A stretch of DNA of 64,000 bases from Alsobacter sp046349155 (GTDB lineage Bacteria > Pseudomonadota > Alphaproteobacteria > Rhizobiales > Beijerinckiaceae), in assembly GCA_046349155.1 (NCBI GenBank), contig JAXMCW010000001.1:124001-188000 (forward strand). The letters are read 5' to 3'. Every line of letters begins with the position of its first letter. Position 1 is the stretch's first letter. The notes below the pieces were generated by a model. The model was given only the letters and a program-made list of their open reading frames with translations. It was not told the DNA's origin and did no database searches. Of the stretch, positions 60,136 through 64,000 are shown piece after piece. Made by a program: the position numbers and the translations under genes.

Positions 60136-63100
60136 GTGAGTTCCTTCCGCGCCTCCGTCACGTCCGCGTCCGGTTCCGCCCGCGACGACGTGGTGTCGTT
60201 TGGCGCCACGGCCGCCTCCGAGGGGCAGGCCGTCGTCGTCCCGGACGCCCATCTCCTCTTCAACGCCTCGTTCCAGCGCGTCGCCGGCGACCTCGTCCTG
60301 ACCGACGAGCGCGGCCATCGCTTCGTCGTCAGCGACTATTTCGCCACCGACCGCCATCCCGACCTCGTCTCGCCCCAGGGCGCCGTCCTGACGGCCGACG
60401 TCGTCGACCGGCTGGCCGGGCCCCTGGCCCCGGGCGCCACCGCCCAGGCGGGCGCCGCGGGAGCGGCCACGGCCGCCGCGATCGGACGCGTCGAGGCGGC
60501 CTCGGGCGACGCCGCCGTCGTGCGCAACGGCGTCGTGATCGCGCTCAACGTCGGCGACGTGGTGCTCAAGGGCGACGTCGTGCAGACGGGCCAGGGCTCC
60601 TCGGTCGCGCTGACCTTCCTCGACGGGACGGCCTTCAACCTGTCGGCCAATGCCCGGATGGTGCTCAACGAGCTCGTCTACAACGAGGGGCAGCCGGGCA
60701 ACCAGGCGCTGCTCAGCCTCGTGCAAGGCAGCATCAGCTTCCTGGCGGGGCAGATCGCCAAGACCGGCGACATGCGGGTCGATACGCCCGTCACCACCAT
60801 GGGCATCCGCGGCACCGCGGTGCTGGTGGACATCCTCGCCAATGACGGCACGGCGCGCTTCTCCGTGATGGTGGAGCAGAGCGGCGTCGTCGGCTCCTAC
60901 GTGCTGCTGTCGAAGCAGACCGGCCAGGTGCTCGCCACGGTCAACCAGGCCGACACGGTGTTCCTGGTCACGCCGACCGGCTCGGGCTCCGTCTCCGTGC
61001 AGTCCCTGGCGAAGACGCCGCAGGACTTCGCGCAGGAAGGGGCGCTGGTCTCCTTCCTCACGCCGCTGGCCATCATCCCGCAGCTGCCGCAGCCCGGCGA
61101 CCAGACGCCGGGCGGGCCGAACCTCAATCCGCGCGCGGGCAAGGGCGGCTCCGGCTCCGGCGCGGCCGGCGACGGCAATGCCGGCGACCCGGGAGACGAT
61201 TTCGGCGGCCCCGGCATCGGCCTGAAGACCTCCTTCGAGCTGAAGGACGCGAACGGCCTCAACCTGATCACCGCCTTCTTCCCGTTCAGCGAGCCGGTCA
61301 AGGAGTTCGTCTTCACGCCGGCGCCGCTGATCCCGGTCACGGTCATCGCCATCAACGACGTGCAGACCATCCTGCCGCAGATCACGACCGTCACCATCCC
61401 CAACCAGGTCTTCATCCAGTCCACGGCGAGCTTCGTGCCCTTCATCGCCGACAGCGTCGCGATCGTGAACGTCGTGGGACCGGGCGTGCTCCCCGCCGGC
61501 CTCAATCTCGCGAGCCTGCTGACGCTGAATCCAGGGCAGGGGACGATCACCTACGACAACAGCGCCTTCTCCTTCCTCGCCCAGGGCGAGAAGGTCGTCT
61601 ACACGATCCAGTTCACCGCGCAGGTGAACGGGCAGACGGTGACGGAGATCCTGCCGATCACCATCACCGGCATCAACGACGCCCCGGCCCTGGAGGTGCA
61701 GGGCGAGGCCGTGACCCTGACCGACGGGGCCGTGCCCACCGCCACCGCGACGCCGGTCGCCGAGGAGTCCGCCTCCGCCGACCCCGCCGCGTCCGGGCCG
61801 TCCTCCGCCGCCGCGGCGGCGAAGGCGACCGTGCCCGCGCCGACCGTCGCCACCGTCGGCGACAAGGTCGTCACCAAGGGCGCCATCGCCTTCAAGGACG
61901 CCGACCTCAGCGACACGCACAGCGTCACGGTCACGCCCGCCGCCGGATCGTCCGGCACGGTCACGGCGACGCTCGTCGACAGCACCGGCGCTGGAAAGGG
62001 CGAGGTCGACTGGACCTATTCGGTCGACAAGGCCTCCCTCCAGGCGCTGGGCGCGGGCGAGACCAGGGTCGAGAGCTTCGCGGTCAGCATCGCCGACGGC
62101 AAGGGCGGGGTCGCCACCGAGACGGTCGCGGTCACGCTCGTCGGCGTGAACGACGCGCCCACCGTGGCGTCCGCGTCGACGACGGGCAGCGTGACGGACC
62201 CCGGGGACGGATCCTGCACGCTCGCCGCCACCGGCTCCTTCGCCTTCGCGGATGCCGACCTCTCCGACACGCACACGATCCGCGTCACGCCGCCTGCCTG
62301 CGCCCTCGGAACGCTGACGGCGAAGCTCGTCGACAGCACAGGCACGGGAACCGGCACCGTCACCTGGTCCTACGAGGTCGACAAGGCGCTCCTGGCCTCC
62401 CTGGGCGTCGGCGAGACGCGGACCGAAAGCTTCGTCGTCACCATCCAGGACCCCTACAAGGGCGCGGTTGAGGAGACGGTCACGGTCGACATCGTCGGCG
62501 CCAACGACGCCCCCGTCGTGACCTTCGTCTCCGCTCCCGCCAGCGTGGCGGACGGCGCCGGCCACCCGGCGACGACCGGCAGCCTGTCCTTCGCGGACGC
62601 CGACCTGCACGACCTCCACGCCGTCGCGGTCGCGCCGGAGGCCGGGACCCTCGGCGCGGTGCAGGCGACGCTGACCGAGGCCGGCGGCCACGGCGCGGTC
62701 TCCTGGTGCTACGAGGTCGACAAGACCGTGCTGCAGGCGCTGGGCGCCGGGGAGACCAAGCTCGACAGCTTCGTGTTCACGGTGTCTGACGGCCATGGCG
62801 GGACCGCGCAGCAGAGCGTCGGCATGACGCTGGTCGGCGTCAACGATGCCCCGACCGTCAGCGTCACGGACGTTGCTGACGTCGCTTCCTGCGAGCCCTC
62901 GGCGAAGGGCTTCTCCCTGGCCGCGCAGACCGCGATCACCGACCCCGACCTGCACGACGCCAAGACGGCCTATGTCGAGGGGTCGGGCCGCGTGGCGCAT
63001 GTCGAGGGCCCCCACTGCGCGCCGGCGGACCTCGGCAGCCTCGTCTGTCTCGACGCCAGCACCGGGGAGGTCGGCTACGACCCCGCGGCCTTCGACTTCC

Positions 63101-63540
63101 TGGAGCCGGGGCAGAGCGTCGTCTACACGATCGACTATCTCTCCCGCTCGGGACCGGACACGGTCTGCAGCACGCTGCACCTGACGATCAGCGGTCCGGC
63201 CGCGGGGAGCGAGGCGGCCTCCGGCCCCGCCGCGGCGCCGGTTGCGATCGAGCTCGCCGGCAGCCCCGTCGTCGCGGGCAGCGCGGGCGACGACATGTTC
63301 CACTTCACGGACGCGACGGTCGCCGCCGTGGTCTCCGACTTCCATCCCGCCGCCCGCGGCGGCGCCGACCACGACCTCATCGTGGTCGACCACGCGCTCT
63401 TCGCCACGGTCGATGCGGTCCTCTCCGCGGCGGTCGAGACGCCCGACGGCAGCACGCTGATCGCCACGCCCGACCATTCGCTGCTGCTCAAGGGCGTCCA
63501 CCTTGCCGACCTCAAGGCCAGCGACTTCCTGATCGGGTGA
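60136..63540 (+). CDS. Large secreted protein with FecR domain, VCBS-like repeats and type I secretion tail
   Basis: A 1134-residue protein. The FecR domain (about 118-232) has VALTFLDGTAFNLSANARMVLNE and VDTPVTTMGIRGTAV. After a Gly/Pro linker (318-365), VCBS-like repeats follow, with joints INDAP (513), GVNDAPT (670), GANDAPV (788) and GVNDAPT (901). The C-terminal part (about 1040-1134) has a degenerate RTX-like AGSAGDDMFHF and ends SLLLKGVHLADLKASDFLIG, as in type I secretion signals. Seven cysteines lie in residues 694-1011, unusual for such a substrate. GGAG precedes the GTG. The upstream ABC/HlyD pair is its likely exporter. Confidence 0.83.
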   Translation: MSSFRASVTSASGSARDDVVSFGATAASEGQAVVVPDAHLLFNASFQRVAGDLVLTDERGHRFVVSDYFATDRHPDLVSPQGAVLTADVVDRLAGPLAPGATAQAGAAGAATAAAIGRVEAASGDAAVVRNGVVIALNVGDVVLKGDVVQTGQGSSVALTFLDGTAFNLSANARMVLNELVYNEGQPGNQALLSLVQGSISFLAGQIAKTGDMRVDTPVTTMGIRGTAVLVDILANDGTARFSVMVEQSGVVGSYVLLSKQTGQVLATVNQADTVFLVTPTGSGSVSVQSLAKTPQDFAQEGALVSFLTPLAIIPQLPQPGDQTPGGPNLNPRAGKGGSGSGAAGDGNAGDPGDDFGGPGIGLKTSFELKDANGLNLITAFFPFSEPVKEFVFTPAPLIPVTVIAINDVQTILPQITTVTIPNQVFIQSTASFVPFIADSVAIVNVVGPGVLPAGLNLASLLTLNPGQGTITYDNSAFSFLAQGEKVVYTIQFTAQVNGQTVTEILPITITGINDAPALEVQGEAVTLTDGAVPTATATPVAEESASADPAASGPSSAAAAAKATVPAPTVATVGDKVVTKGAIAFKDADLSDTHSVTVTPAAGSSGTVTATLVDSTGAGKGEVDWTYSVDKASLQALGAGETRVESFAVSIADGKGGVATETVAVTLVGVNDAPTVASASTTGSVTDPGDGSCTLAATGSFAFADADLSDTHTIRVTPPACALGTLTAKLVDSTGTGTGTVTWSYEVDKALLASLGVGETRTESFVVTIQDPYKGAVEETVTVDIVGANDAPVVTFVSAPASVADGAGHPATTGSLSFADADLHDLHAVAVAPEAGTLGAVQATLTEAGGHGAVSWCYEVDKTVLQALGAGETKLDSFVFTVSDGHGGTAQQSVGMTLVGVNDAPTVSVTDVADVASCEPSAKGFSLAAQTAITDPDLHDAKTAYVEGSGRVAHVEGPHCAPADLGSLVCLDASTGEVGYDPAAFDFLEPGQSVVYTIDYLSRSGPDTVCSTLHLTISGPAAGSEAASGPAAAPVAIELAGSPVVAGSAGDDMFHFTDATVAAVVSDFHPAARGGADHDLIVVDHALFATVDAVLSAAVETPDGSTLIATPDHSLLLKGVHLADLKASDFLIG

Positions 63541-63544
63541 AGCG

Positions 63545-64000
63545 ATGGCGCAGGCGAAGCTCCTGGGCCGCTGGTGGAACAGGATCAGGGCCGCGGGCCA
63601 GCGCTTCGGCCTGGGCCGGGCCATCGCGCTCGGCGTGCTGCTCGGCTGCACCCTGCTGCGGCTGTGGGACCCGCTGCCGCTCCAGGCGCTGCGGCTGCGC
63701 GTCTTCGACTTCTACCAGCGCCTGCAGCCCCGCGTCGCCACGGCCAAGCCGGTGGTCATCGTCGACATCGACGAGGCGAGCCTGCGCACACTCGGGCAAT
63801 GGCCCTGGCCGCGCAGCCTGGTCGCCGACCTCGTGGAGGCGCTCGCGCGCCAGGGCGCGCTCGTCGTCGCCTTCGACGTGATCTTCGCGGAGCCCGACCG
63901 CACCTCCGCGCCGCGCGTCGCCGAGAGCCTGCGCGGCCTCGACGCCGCGACGAAGGACAAGCTGCTGGCCATGCCGTCCAACGAGGACCTGCTGGCCAAG
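63545..64000 (+). CDS. CHASE2 domain protein, probably adenylate/guanylate cyclase or kinase (3' end outside window)
   Basis: The first 152 residues are visible; the frame is open to the end of the window. A hydrophobic helix at about 25-40 (AIALGVLLGCTLLRL) precedes the extracytoplasmic CHASE2 sensor: LRVFDFYQRLQPR, VVIVDIDEASLRTLGQWPWPR and ALVVAFDVIFAEPDRTS. CHASE2 proteins end in a cyclase, a kinase or a GGDEF part, which lies outside here; class III cyclase is the commonest. It begins 4 nt after the FecR/VCBS gene, so the two are surely co-transcribed. Confidence 0.86.
   Translation, partial: MAQAKLLGRWWNRIRAAGQRFGLGRAIALGVLLGCTLLRLWDPLPLQALRLRVFDFYQRLQPRVATAKPVVIVDIDEASLRTLGQWPWPRSLVADLVEALARQGALVVAFDVIFAEPDRTSAPRVAESLRGLDAATKDKLLAMPSNEDLLAK

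Noticed and set aside
63241..63540. Calcium-binding RTX nonapeptide array
   Set aside because: Only one degenerate GSAGDDMF-like unit is seen; there is no run of GGxGxDxxx repeats, so no RTX array was annotated.
60028..63651. A 1207-codon open frame on the minus strand opposite the FecR/VCBS gene
   Set aside because: Very GC-rich DNA often leaves long antisense frames; this one is low-complexity Arg/Gly/Asp-rich, while the plus strand encodes clear domains.
1..64000. tRNA, rRNA, CRISPR arrays, insertion sequences, integrase or prophage genes
   Set aside because: Looked for cloverleaf TTCGANNCC arms, regular spacer arrays and transposase-like frames with inverted ends; none was convincing.

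Overview
The window is very GC-rich and densely coded. It looks like chromosomal DNA of an alphaproteobacterium of the order Hyphomicrobiales (Rhizobiales). Supporting this are a RopA/Omp2b-type porin, an HWE/HisKA_2-type sensor kinase, a single-domain 'FrcA-like' sugar ABC ATPase with its FrcC-like permease, an intracellular PHA depolymerase, an NnrU protein, and short palindromic repeats starting ATTGCGAGCG that recur between genes. The genus cannot be fixed from this sequence alone; Bosea-, Chelatococcus-, Salinarimonas- or Methylobacterium-like lineages are all conceivable. No rRNA, tRNA, CRISPR array, insertion sequence or prophage was seen.

Positions 1-33000 are dominated by carbohydrate uptake and oxidation. 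An incomplete RhaS/LsrB-like ABC system (1-1988) is followed by a 2-hydroxyacid dehydrogenase, a barrel-like outer-membrane protein, ChaB, a Tag-type glycosylase, a membrane-tethered TAXI-type binding protein, a TIM-barrel isomerase and an AroE paralogue. A partial myo-inositol catabolic operon on the minus strand (iolD, iolE, an SDR, a Gfo/Idh/MocA dehydrogenase; 9760-14625) diverges from an ABC transporter operon (14944-17799) that probably imports the inositol or a related sugar; iolB, iolC and an iolR are not in the window. After a gamma-glutamyltransferase-like gene and an HpaI-type aldolase comes a second sugar locus (21226-28647): a LacI repressor, a clear LacI-type operator, a MalEFGK-type transporter, a TIM-barrel isomerase and a Gfo/Idh/MocA dehydrogenase, mostly with overlapping or nearly abutting genes. 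pta-ackA with a conserved-looking downstream gene follows (29405-32067).

Positions 33000-46000 hold a major porin with its terminator, an unrecognised protein that appears to contain five tandem winged-helix units, phaZ, two glutathione-transferase-like genes, nnrU, a flavin reductase, a type I phosphodiesterase and a SulP anion transporter. Positions 45297-49055 carry a trimethylamine-methyltransferase (MttB) family gene without an amber codon, next to a trimethylamine-dehydrogenase/N-methylproline-demethylase-like flavoprotein. Together they suggest demethylation of a quaternary amine such as a betaine. CYTH, LysR, a sensor histidine kinase and a PAS-containing chemoreceptor follow.

The right end (56837-64000) is the most unusual part: a type I secretion ABC exporter and membrane-fusion protein, then a 1134-residue protein combining an N-terminal FecR domain, VCBS-like repeats and a C-terminal secretion-type tail, then (4 nt later) the start of a CHASE2-domain protein that runs off the window. 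FecR and CHASE2 partners suggest a secretion-coupled extracytoplasmic signalling system. Two short items are easily missed: a 35-residue lipoprotein (9548-9655) and an intrinsic terminator with no gene in front of it (53372-53408), which may end a small RNA.
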